NCBI RefSeq assembly: GCF_004379255.2 | Contig: NC_056044.1 | Location: 11,510,001 to 11,574,000 of the forward strand | Direction: 5' to 3' | Source: Salvia splendens | Taxonomy: Eukaryota; Streptophyta; Magnoliopsida; Lamiales; Lamiaceae | Length of the DNA stretch: 64,000 nt | In this document: in pieces, positions 23,414 through 33,627 of the stretch | Layout: each line of letters opens with the position of its first letter | Numbering within the stretch: position 1 is the stretch's first letter | The notes under the pieces: model-generated | Seen by the model: only the letters and a program-made list of their open reading frames with translations | Told to the model about the DNA's origin: nothing | The model's database searches: none | Position numbers and translations under genes: made by a program

Positions 23414-24007
23414 TTATAGCACATTTGTCAACGCTGTAGGCACCACAACTGTCTTTTTTGCTACGTATGTGACCTTATGTAGGTTGAGCACATACATCTT
23501 ATCTTTTGGCAACTACATCACATGCTTTTTTGTTATATGTGGCAACTGAAACACTCTGCATTTTGGTGTTGAACTACATAACGGATCTTATATGCAGTCT
23601 TATTTATTTCATCTTGGCATCATTTCATTGCTGAGGATTACTACAATTTACAAACGGATACAAGATTAGTTGGAAAATTGCAATGGTTCGACTTCATACT
23701 AGACATTACAAAAATATTATAACCACTACAATGCCATCATTTATACCCTACTTGCCGAACAACATCACCCAGTTTGACATATTACAAAATACAGAATTTC
23801 CATATATGTTAGACAATCCAAAATACTAGAATGTAATCACAAAATATGCACCCTGCTTTGAAGCCGATCATGGTATGACTTCACCCAAACATTAGCTTGT
23901 TAGAGGTCAGGGCAGGTTAAGTCTATATATGGGGACAAAAGTTCCTCGGGGAGTTAGAGCCACACGAACTTGTGCGAGGGGACTTCGCGTTTGAAGGGCC
24001 GACCCCT

Positions 24008-24797
24008 TCATTGGGAAACGGTTTGGGAGGTTGATACAGAATCTGCCCCTTCTCTTCCCCGAGTTTGCATCATCCCGTCTGATGTTAAGTCGATGAAGAA
24101 TACCCCGGGGTCGGTACTGGACTCGCGATCCTTGGCCACTGTATCAGCCTCGAACAACTTCCGGCGGACCTTTGGACCCGGGAACACGGCTGGAGAGTTA
24201 ACCTCTTCTTATCCGCCGACAAAAGCGTTGACAACGATTTCGTCTTCGTGTAGCTCGACGGTGTTGTCGGAGATAATCACCACATCCTTTTCTCCCTCCA
24301 CCTTTACATCGTCGAACCCAAAAACACATGCGAGGCGTGCCCATATGGGTTCTTCCTGATAGAAATAGGAACCCGCAAATGAGTTCATCTGCATGTTATA
24401 GCACATGTTAAAGCGTTAGTAATTAGTGTTTATTTTCAACCTGTAACAACCAGAACGAATACAATACCTTCAAAATATTATCCCATGACTCTTGGGGTAC
24501 CACTACCGCTTTTGTTTCGGGGTTCCAGTACGCACCTCGGAGGCGAATGACTGCTTTGAACGTGTAATACCGCTTCCGTAGCATGGCTATGCGATCCTTA
24601 AGCTCAAGCGCGGAGAAAATGACACTTGCTTTGTTCTTGATCCAATCTGATGCATTAAGTAGGAACCATGCAGGGTATTCTGTGGTCGATACATTGCGCT
24701 CTGCCTTCAGCATGATGAGGCAGTCCAACAACGCATCGTCGCATGCCGAGCACCATTTCCCTTTATAGAAGAACTCTGTTTGTGGAGGTATAGTCAT
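24008..24797 (-). pseudogene. Second Myb/SANT-like gene of the Harbinger element, one in-frame stop
   Basis: Exon 1 (24468-24797) encodes MTIPPQTEFFYKGKWCSACD, then DALLDCLIMLKAE, LKDRIAMLRKRYYTFKAV and VVPQESWDNILK, a Myb/SANT-like (PF12776-type) domain. It splices in phase 0 to 24388, giving MNSFAGSYFYQEEPIWARLA and an acidic stretch. A TAA stop at 24209-24211 ends a 169-residue product. The same frame then stays open for another 66 codons (EEVNSPAVFPGPKVRRKLF...FIDLTSDG) to a TGA at 24008-24010, so the TAA looks like a nonsense change (CAA to TAA would suffice). Alternatively the shorter protein is real. Upstream in-frame ATGs would extend the N-terminus. It converges with ORF1 and diverges from the B3 gene. 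Confidence 0.65.
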
Positions 24798-24962
24798 TGT
24801 GGTGTTTGCTATGTGTTTGATTGTAGTGAAGTGGCGTCCACCGAAGGCTGAAAAGGCTTGTTGATTAAGTAGGAGGGGATGCATTAAATTAGATTGACAC
24901 TTATCTACCAATTCTTGAAAATTGCAATATCCCACCTTCCATTGAATGCACACTCGATCCAC

Positions 24963-25888
24963 ACAATGTATGCGTACGTGTGCATATGGTAGTCATTGTC
25001 TAGTAAAAGCGTTCAGAGCTCAAAGCGAATTATATGAGGAAGAGCATACAAAATAACGTAGTCAACGTAATGCAAAATTAATCTAATTCGCTATTGGAGA
25101 GGATTTGTTGGCCATGGTTTTAAGAAACTGTAGAAAAATATTTGCAATATACTCGGTTGGGAAGCAGCCTTGATTTGAGACATTTGTGAATGGAAATTTC
25201 GAAGTCCAACGGCCCGCCAATGCATATCATTGTAATCGTCTCGGAAAGAGCTTCGAATGAGTATCTTAAACGGCTCTTAATGATTCACGTATAAGAATCT
25301 ATTGCCGTTTTAAGCACAATACGATGTCCAGAAATTCACACCCGGTCGGGTGCAATTATTACCATATAACTTCAACAAAATTAATTGTTTCACCTATAAA
25401 GTCAACAACATTAATTGCGTCACCTACAAAGCCTACAACATAAATTGATTCACATATATTAGTTGAGACTCCTATAATTCACGTATATGTGAGATACGAT
25501 ACACGCTAGATTGCTAATAGGTACGCTCACCCCGTACACTTGCAGGTATTATTTGGGTAAAATAAAGTAGGGCCATCTATAAAGACACCAAAATTCTATA
25601 TCCTATACACATGTTGCTCGAATATTATTTGCAAATTTTTCTTGTAAGTAACCTTGGTGAGTTCTCATAACTCACAAGTAGAATATACCCCCCCACCATC
25701 ACACAAACCGATGAAGCCATGCATGCCAATAACCCAAGGCGTCGGCCACACATTCAATTACAATCACAAATCATAAATGTTCTTCACCTTCCATTGACCA
25801 TCTCTTTAAAGCATATGGTTGTTTTCTTCACTTGTATATCAACCCTTGAACACAACTAAGCTAAATTGAATTCACACAAGGGTCGAAA
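24963..25888. other. Divergent spacer between the second Myb-like gene and the B3 gene
   Basis: No gene seen. At about 25490-25560 the phrase gatacgat..cgtacacttgcaggtatt resembles the tail of the Athila-like LTR (2052-3644), suggesting a small LTR relic. The rest is likely promoter sequence for the two divergent genes. Confidence 0.4.
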
Positions 25889-26823
25889 ATGGCAGCTGCA
25901 GGCGCTTCCTCGGTACCGCATGTAGCTCCGGAATACCTAAGTCTCCCTGCCTTCATGAAGGTGTTCGATGCAAGGATGATATGGTAGGTGGCTTGCTATT
26001 TTGCTTTATTACAAAATCACATTGATAGCGTGATAAAATTAGCGTCAAATGGTAACTTGCAGAGGCTTCCAGACGAATTCGTGGGGCTGTACGGCCATGA
26101 CCTTCCGTTCGACTGCAGGCTTGTTTGGCCGAATGGAAGCAGATATATGGTGTGAATCCTAAAGCTTGACACTGGCTTCTACTTCTCAACCGGATGCAGA
26201 GATTTTGTGCGTGCTACCGGCGTCGGACACGGCGATCATCTCACCTTCACTTTGGTGGATGTAGGAATTTTCAATGTCAAGGGGTTTGATAGGGCAACAC
26301 ACTGTCCCCCTCAGGGAGACGTGGACGGTAATCACCCTTCACATCAGTTTCGTTAGTCATTCGGGTCTTATACACAATCTCTTTTTTTTTTGTTGAAGAC
26401 GACGATGTGGAAGATAGCTACGCCCCAGACATGGATAAGTCGGACGAGTACGTGCCATCGGAGACTGAAACTGACACAACTATGGATGAAGAATATGTGG
26501 ACGATAGCAGGGCACTCAATATCGATGGTTACCCAACATTCGAGTTCACTCTCAATTCGACAACCATCAATCAGAGACTTGAGATCCCATACAGCTTTTG
26601 GCAACGTCATATCCCGATGGGGGCAATACAAGCTGGCGTGTATCTCGTAACCGAACGGGGGATGTGGTTCTGTACACTCCAACACAACTCGAGGAAGATA
26701 TGGGTGAAGCATGGCTGGGCTCGCTTCAAGCACGATCACAACCTGGTTGTAGGGGTGCGTTGCACTTTCAAGCTCGTGTATTCCTTTGGTGTCCAATTTC
26801 AAGTTGTGTTTGACCGTCCTTAA
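25889..26823 (+). pseudogene. Two-domain B3 (REM-like) DNA-binding gene, one in-frame stop
   Basis: B3 domains are plant DNA-binding folds; REM proteins carry several. Three exons (25889-25983, 26065-26327, 26399-26823) join with GT/AG borders into 261 codons. First B3: [63 protein letters not shown]. An acidic linker ([18 protein letters not shown]) follows. Second B3: [49 protein letters not shown]. The only defect is TGA at 26153-26155 between YMV and ILKLD, where other B3 proteins have an ordinary residue; CGA to TGA would explain it. Exon 2 could alternatively start at 26063, but only 26065 keeps phase. It converges with the GRF gene. Confidence 0.8.
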
Positions 26824-27288
26824 AATCGTTGGTAGAGCTGAAGTTATCAACATCTTGTTCAAGTACGCTCCCTAGTATCGTTGTGTAGGTTGTAATGAAT
26901 GGTGTCTACGCTCATGTGACCATGGCAAATTTTCATGTAACTTGCTACACTGCTTGGTCAAGAGCCGGTGAATGTTGAATGTTTGTTACTTAAGTAATGA
27001 ATCAATCGCGTGTTTAGCTACAAAGTTAGCCAAAAGCAACAGAAAACGGTGGAATCTGTTGTGTCCATTTGCACCGGCGCTTTTAGATCACCTTTCAAAT
27101 TAAATTCTTTGGTTATTTCAGTATATTCTTTTAAACATAGTAAAAAATGATAATGATGGACATGTGTATATTAAGTACTAATTATACTAACTGGGCGTTC
27201 GGAACATAATTCAACGTTTACAATACAAAACACATCAACGCCGCTTTTATGTTTGGGAACTGAGCTTCCGCTGAAAGTGCCAAATAAC

Positions 27289-27672
27289 CTAGTTTAAGAC
27301 AATCTTCCCAATCAAAATTCCGACCATTACCAACAAGAGTCTGGTGCACACAATCAGGACATTGCTCTTCCACTCCAACATTCGAAGGGTGTTGTAGTAA
27401 GGAGCACATATCACGGATGGGGACGTTGCTTCAGAGGTTGTATCTGTTCCACGTACAGCTCAAGTGCGTTTACCTAATTCAGGCTGGATATTACAGCTGC
27501 GGAACGAAGGTTCGCCAACCACTTCGTCCAACCATTTAAAAGACCCAGGATGCCTGCCGTCGACTGGACATTTCAGGTAGCGGCCTGCGTTGGTCGCCGA
27601 CGGCCCGGCACGCTTAAGTATCATGTTCCCACTCCCGCAAACGCATTCTGGTGTTGCTTCTTTTGTATACAT
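27289..27672 (-). pseudogene. GRF-type zinc-finger protein with C-terminal membrane segment, one in-frame stop
   Basis: From the ATG at 27672 the frame gives MYTKEATPECVCGSG, then SATNAGRYLKCPVDGRHPGS and FKWLDE, a GRF-like zinc finger (CxCG, NxGRYxxC, H, FxWxDE) within residues 9-50. A TGA at 27460-27462 ends a 70-residue product. The same frame continues as TSEATSPSVICAPYYNTLRM, LEWKSNVLIVCTRLLLVMVG and ILIGKIVLN to TAG at 27289-27291. That gives the hydrophobic tail usual in small plant GRF proteins, which argues that the TGA is a disabling change. A 30-base in-frame interval with GT and AG borders spans the stop but is too short for a plant intron. Function of these proteins is unknown. 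Confidence 0.65.
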
Positions 27673-27869
27673 ATTACTGAAAATCAAACCAAAAGATAAC
27701 ACATATGTACATCATCGATTAGAGATTAATGACTGGAGGAATCAAAGAGCAACATACACATATCATAAAACAGTAGCACAGTCTTATAAATCGGAGTACA
27801 ATATGGTCAATTAACATAGGAAAGTGTAATCTCAGTTCAAAGATACTTCTATCCAAATAGAAGGATCAT

Positions 27870-29275
27870 TCATCTGTTATTCCACATGTTGCGTGCTATA
27901 CTGCCTCTGAACTGAGTCCAATCGGAAGACGGCTCAACACAGCCAACATAATCCCCACCAATGTTATCTTCCTCGGTGTTCGTTAAGTTCATGTTTGTGT
28001 TTAACGCAATTTCCACAGGATCCACCTCCATTTCACGTCGAATGAAATTATGGAGTAAGAAACATGCTATGATTAAACGGATTTGCGTTTTAACAGGGTA
28101 AAAGGAAGCGCTCCTTAGAATGCCCCACCGCATTTTCAATACTCCAAATGCGCGTTCAATCACATTTCGCGCTTTGGTATGTCGCATGTTGAATAATTCC
28201 TTCGGGTTTTGGGGAGCTTCAGCCTCTGGACCCCACTCCTTGAGATGATAGCGTGTTGCCTTGAATGGTGTGAGGAACCCATTGCAATTTGCATAAGCAT
28301 TATCGCAAAGGTAATAGCAACCTATTTGGGGTAAGGTGGGACCCGATTAATGCTACGGATATGATAAAAATAGCTGAATATATAAACCATTGTTGTAAGT
28401 TATATGCTAACCTTGCGGTACTTTAAGGCCTCCAGCATGTGAAACTTCATCCTTGAGGACGCGGGAGTCTCCCGCAGACCCTTCCCAGCCAGGGAGCAAG
28501 TACACAAACTGCATTTGACGATCACATACAGCTAGAACATTAGTTGCTATCTGGCCTTTCCTCGATGTATAACGTGGTTTGTCATCGGTAGGTACTAAGA
28601 CACTTATATGGGTGCCGTCCAGCGCGCCGAGACAACCCTGGAGTTAAACAGATGAAATGATACACTGTATTATTTGGTAAGACAACAAAAACCATATAAT
28701 CAAAGTTTATAGTAAAACAGAATATACATTTGTGATCGTATTACCTTAAACCACTTCCAACGAGGGTCGGTGCAGTCATCCGAAACGGGTGCCGGCTTCG
28801 CTAGGAGCACCGGGTAAAGGCTAAGTACAGCAGCAAGTACCTTGTGTACATAATACGATACAGTTCCACCTGAACGCCAAAAAGTATTCCCGACAACTCG
28901 ATTCTTCTGATGGTGTGCCAACACAGGTACAAAAATTGTCGTTTGCTCTTCGACACCAAGGCATTTACCTACTGTCAAACCTCCCATCTCAGAAAGGAGA
29001 TGGCACAACCTACCAAACGTGTTACGGTCCATGCGTAAATTTGATACACATGCAGAATTTGTGACGTCTAGTAACCGGTCTAAGTACTTCAACTGTGCAG
29101 GGATTTTGTTGAGCACGCTATGTCGCCGAGCGTGCTCAACAACCTTACGCCGCTGACGTCGACAACGGGCACGGATGTAGCGACGTAACAATGTGGTGGT
29201 TTCTTCACGATAAAGGAGCATAATGTCCTCGAGCAACAAACATAGATGAGCTGTTTTGGCTGAGTAAAGACTCAT
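27870..29275 (-). CDS. PIF/Harbinger DDE transposase
   Basis: This is the catalytic protein of the element; it cuts and joins element ends at TTA/TAA sites. Three exons (28745-29275, 28412-28637, 27870-28321) join with GT/AG borders into 402 residues without a stop. The N-terminal half contains [20 protein letters not shown] and [20 protein letters not shown]. The catalytic core (DDE superfamily 4 / plant_tran type) shows [20 protein letters not shown] with D184, [18 protein letters not shown] with D259, and [20 protein letters not shown] with E308, so the DDE triad is present. The tail has [15 protein letters not shown]. The GRF gene lies downstream on the same strand, about 200 bases away. 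The solo LTR lies about 480 bases upstream, in or just beyond the likely promoter. Confidence 0.93.
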
Positions 29276-29758
29276 CTTTTTAGGTGTGATTATTGGCCTT
29301 AACTACCTAACAATCGATGAGCAAGTAGGCGGATGATCAACTCAGCACACACAGTTGAATTACACCAAAAAATAACATACGCGCTAGGGTTGTGTGCATA
29401 CAAACTTAACAGACTATAAATTCTGAAACAAACAAAGTCCAAATCGATATTATCCCAAAATAAGACGGATGCGGGAGCAATGTCCTTGCCAAAACCAATT
29501 GAATAGGGAACATAAACAGTCAACGAATTTTGGTGGCGTAATTGTGGCTTACCTAGGGAATATCTGGACAAGATCGGAAGCATGGTGTCAACCCCTACAC
29601 TCAGATGTTGAAAATTTTCCTGCTTCTTGATAATTGTCCAAAAAAAAACCAACATTCATCACTCTGTGTAAATTGCGACGAAACAACCGATTAAGGGCAC
29701 ACCTGGATTGAATGGGGACCTGTTGGAGCCGAACTGTGCACTAGTCCACCAGATTAGC
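29276..29758. other. Upstream region of the transposase gene
   Basis: Probably 5' leader and promoter of the transposase. A 118-codon frame on the minus strand (29299-29655) has no recognisable features and is not called. TTAGC at 29754-29758 is the left target duplication of the solo LTR. Confidence 0.4.
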
Positions 29759-32387
29759 TGTAATACCCCGACTTTTTCTACCCTTTTCATTTGTTCTCGT
29801 AGTGACATTGTTTGTGCATCTGGAAAATTTTCAGCTTTGTGTTGTTTGTCAAGAAAAAAATATCATTTTGGGCCTATAACAAGTATTCTTTTCTATCCCA
29901 ATTTATTTATTCCCAATCCCAATTCTTTTTTGAACTATTTCTTTTGAAACCCAATTCGAAACCCATTTGTTTGAGCCCAAGTCACATGCTAATATATTTC
30001 TAACCCTACTTGTGTTGACGTGAAAACCGTCGAACCTTCTCCTCAACAATAGGTTATTAGCCATGCCTTGGAAATTGAAACAAATAAGCCAAATCCCAAC
30101 AGAATACAACTCCTCAATTTACATAAATCTGCCCACAACTCCACGTTGGAGGATTTGGAATCAACTTCATAGAAAATAGAGAGTTAGAGAGGGGAGAATT
30201 TCATCAAGAGTAGCATAACAGATTAGAGAAGAAAGGACTTCGGCGCCGTGTGAACGACGGCAACGAGCTTGTTCCGTTTGGAGATAGAAGAGAGATGACG
30301 GAGATGAATTGTTGGCGCCGCAATCCAAAGAAGATTGCGGCGGCTGAAGCAATACCGAAGGCGACGGATCAGCGGCGACAACCGAACAACGGCTCACAGC
30401 AGCCGTGTGCGACCGTTCAGCGACGAGCTTGGAGGCAGCGGCGACAAAGAGACACGAGCAGCAGCGGCGGTGCGACATCGACTGCACCGTGACAGCAGCG
30501 ACGAGCGGACTGCGCAGCCCACGACGACGGTGGAGAAAGCAAGACAACGCTGTGCAATTGAAACGGAAAAGATGGAGAGTTCATGGTCGCGACGACGGCT
30601 GCACGGCGGACAGCGGCTGTCTCGATCTGGAGCAGCGGCGGCTGGACTTCGGCAGTCACAGAGTGAAGAGGAGACGGCAGTGCTTGATGCAGCAGCTCGC
30701 GTCGGCGGACAGCAGCTCGCGTGGCAAAGAACGGTGGCAGCGGCAATGCCGAGTTTTGCCGGAGAGAAGAAGTGAGGGAGAAAAGAAAGTTGCTGCTCAA
30801 ATTTGGAGATTTGTTCCTCTAAATGTTAAGTTATAAGAGAGGGAAACGAAAGAGAGGTGGAAGAGAGAAGAAGCAAAGGAAAAGAATTTGGAAACTTCAA
30901 AATCCTTGGATTTCACGTAAGGTGAGAAAAGTGGAAGTTTTGGGCCTTTTCTTTATTTAAATGATTGGGCCATGTGAATTAATTTTAAGTGTTGGGCCAT
31001 GTGTTTTGATTAAGGAAATGGATTACATTAAATCAATGGGTGACTTCACGCACGCTTCTTGAGAACGGAACGGAAAGATAAAGTTGACAATTAAGAGAAC
31101 GAGGTGGGCTTTCGAACTAAATACTTTCTAGAGCTTTAGTTTTAATATTTTGATTCGAGCATCATTTTATGTGACGAAATTCCTTTTAACTGAGATTGCA
31201 AGTATTATTAATTTTATTCGATGATGACGTGATTTATGTGCTTAAAGTGAAATGATTTAAGTGAAAGTGATGTTATGTGATATATGTGTTGATTTACCGA
31301 GTGATTCGTGATTTGCTCGACTTGTTGATGTGATGTGAGATGATGCTCGACCTTGACAGAGAAAAATGATTTATGCTTCAAATACGTTTTTGAGGAAAAT
31401 AAAGTTTGCAAAGGGAATGTCATGTCATGCTTTTGTTTGAAAAATGCCTATCTGTTTGTTTAGCAAGGGAGTTGTCCCTACTAGACCTATTGAAATCGAA
31501 TTCGGGTCTGACTAGGAAGTGAGTTCCTACTCAGGCTAGTGTACACCACGTAGATCATGCGTTATCTCTTCGAGTTGGCCGGTCTAGTGACTTTGAATGT
31601 GGCCGCATTCCTTGTCATGTATGTTGAGATTGTTGAGATGATGTTGTTGAGGTTGTTGAGATGATGATGTTGATGATTGCTTAGTGGGGAGTGAGTCCCT
31701 ACTATGAGTTTAATCGAATTCGGGTCCTAGCAAGGATGCGTCCCTGCTTGGGCTAGTGTACACGATGAGGACTGTGAGTCATCGAACGGGTTGGCCGGTT
31801 TTCGTGCTCGTGGAAAGTGGCCCCCTTACACGGCACCTTAAAGAATAGATATGGCAGTTTCTTAAATAATTCAAGGAGAAATGGTTGTGTTTTGAAATGA
31901 AGAGGAATAAGGATTTAAAGATGAGTTGAAAGTTTGTGTTTGAGATATTTTTAGTGTCTCGGACCTTTTCAAGTTAAAACCCCGAGGTCACTCAATGGTG
32001 GCATGATATAACTGTTTTTTTAAATTGTTTTGGCATTTGTTCACTGAGTACATCAAGTACTCAGCCCTGCATGTGTTTTCCCTATGTGCAGGTTGAGCGG
32101 TGACGAGAGCGGTGGGTGTTGAGCATAAAAGTGAAGAATGTCTGTCAAATGTCTAGAATATGTTGTGTCTTCATACATAGCATTATTCTACTCTCGAAAT
32201 GCTTCCGCTAAATATTGTTTCTTTTGAGTTGTTGATTGTTGAGATACTCTGATTTTATTCGAGCTATTCCCATTTGTTTTGGGCTATGGTCGATTTGTGT
32301 TGTTTCCCCCTTTCTTCCCCGCTTCTTTAATCCTCCCCTAGTCGCGATCAACCGTGTTTTCTATCTTTAGAAAATGCGGGCGTGACA
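29759..32387 (+). mobile_element. Solo LTR, Ty3/gypsy chromovirus-like, TSD TTAGC
   Basis: Starts TGTAATACCCCGAC, ends GCGGGCGTGACA, and is flanked by TTAGC (29754-29758 and 32388-32392), a perfect five-base duplication. There is no second LTR or interior, so it is a solo LTR produced by recombination. Its 3' part shares blocks with 5470-6040 and 39700-40527 ('cactgagta..tactcagccctgca', 'tgcaggttgagc', 'cttcatac', terminal cgtgaca). A GC-rich, transcript-leader-like stretch lies at 30240-30780. Lineage is inferred from the related truncated copy at 3723-6040. Confidence 0.85.
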
Positions 32388-32721
32388 TTAGCCAAATGGT
32401 AATGCGCGCGTTCAAGTGATTTAGATCTAGGGTTCATCCGAAATTTGTTGAATGGGGGTGAAGGAGAAGCTGAAATCAGTGTGTCATCAAAATTGCAGGG
32501 TCAAAATGGTAAATTCAACTTCTAATCTGGATCCAAAATCCGATCCAGATTTCATAAAGTACCTCCTTTACCTGAAATGGATTCAATGTATACCAAGACT
32601 GAACAGTACGGGCCCGGAAAATACCAACGGGCTTCAATAGACAAACCCATGAAACTTGAACACCCTCCAAGTCCAAGATTTCAGCCCAATTCAGCACATT
32701 ACTGGGTACTTGAACACGCCC

Positions 32722-33619
32722 TTAAGATGTACCCTTTTTCTTTTTAGTTTGTCTTGAGTAGTCCACTTTTTATATGTGGAAATAAATCTCTCTCTCCTCT
32801 CTTCTCATTAAAATATTTAACTACTTTTTTCTCTCTACTTATTTCACCTAACAACTTCTCCTGAAATCTGGTGTCACTCAAAATGTAGATATCTTAAGTG
32901 GGACAAAGGGAGTGTATAAATTCTTAGGTGTGTTTTGGCCAAAATCAGATCGAATAATATGGCGGTAGATTGCACTTGTGCATACTCTAAGTCACAACAA
33001 CATATGCTAAAAAAAATGATTGGAGCCAGTGGTGGATACAGGATCCAAAAATGGAGGAGGTGGAATGACCTCTTTGCCTTCATCCTCCGGTGCCACAAAA
33101 ACATGCTAAAAAATACTAATATGCAATTTTTTTATAGTATAATATTTCATCTGTTCGTCATTAGGAGTCCCGATTAACTTTTACTATAAATGGTAGGTAG
33201 TCCCTACATTCCTCTAACTCATTCCAATCATAATTTATTATAAAACAAATATATTAAATAGGGTCCCACATGTCACTATCTTTTTCCACCCACTTTACTT
33301 TACTTTACTTTACTTTTCTTAAAATTAGTGTCAAACTCAAATAAACCCTTAATAGAGGACGAAGGGTGTACTGTATTTCCTTATTTAAGCATGATACTTT
33401 TTTTGTCCCACTAAATATGAAACATTTACTTTTAGCATGTAATGTTATTTTGTAAGTTGAGTAGTGAAAGTAAAATAAAAAAAGAGAAAAAGTAGAGATG
33501 ATATTGTTATTTCCATTTTAGGAAACATTGTATTTTTAGTGGGATACTCTAAAAAGGAAATGTTTCACTTTTAATGGAAGAGGAAGCATTTATCATTACA
33601 CAATATTATTGTTATAATG
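32722..33619. other. AT-rich spacer with MITE and hAT-end fragments
   Basis: No gene seen. Stowaway-like sequence lies at about 32745-32915 and 33145-33370. At 33029-33060 CAGTGGTGGATACAGGATCC resembles a hAT-Tip100 end. Confidence 0.4.
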
Positions 33620-33627
33620 ACTAAAAC

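Larger units (their letters stand above)
21599..32721. mobile_element. Giant PIF/Harbinger element carrying five genes, TSD TTA
   Basis: The left end is GGGCGCGTTCAAATTACGCG (21599 on). The right end read inward on the minus strand is GGGCGTGTTCAAGTACCCAG. Both are flanked by TTA (21596-21598 and 32722-32724), the target duplication of PIF/Harbinger elements. Inside are an ORF1 Myb/SANT-like gene (+), a second Myb/SANT-like gene (-), a B3 gene (+), a GRF zinc-finger gene (-) and a DDE transposase gene (-). A 2,629-base solo LTR plus its five-base duplication lies near the right end; without it the element is about 8.5 kb. The co-occurrence of both mobility genes with matching ends and TSD supports a single unit. 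The status of the other three genes as cargo is inference from position. Confidence 0.85.

Noticed and set aside
23970..24359. 129-codon plus-strand frame
   Set aside because: Antisense to the second Myb/SANT-like gene, whose reading frame carries recognisable sequence.
27432..27461. 30-base GT..AG interval that would remove the stop in the GRF gene
   Set aside because: Far below the minimum intron size seen in plants; because it is a multiple of three, the frame is the same either way, so a nonsense change is simpler.
29299..29655. 118-codon frame upstream of the transposase
   Set aside because: No recognisable domain, AT-rich composition and no splice partner; more likely leader or promoter.
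30250..30836. Several overlapping frames of 80-146 codons on both strands
   Set aside because: They lie in a GC-rich part of the solo LTR, all six frames are similarly open and the products are Arg/Gln-rich low complexity without motifs.
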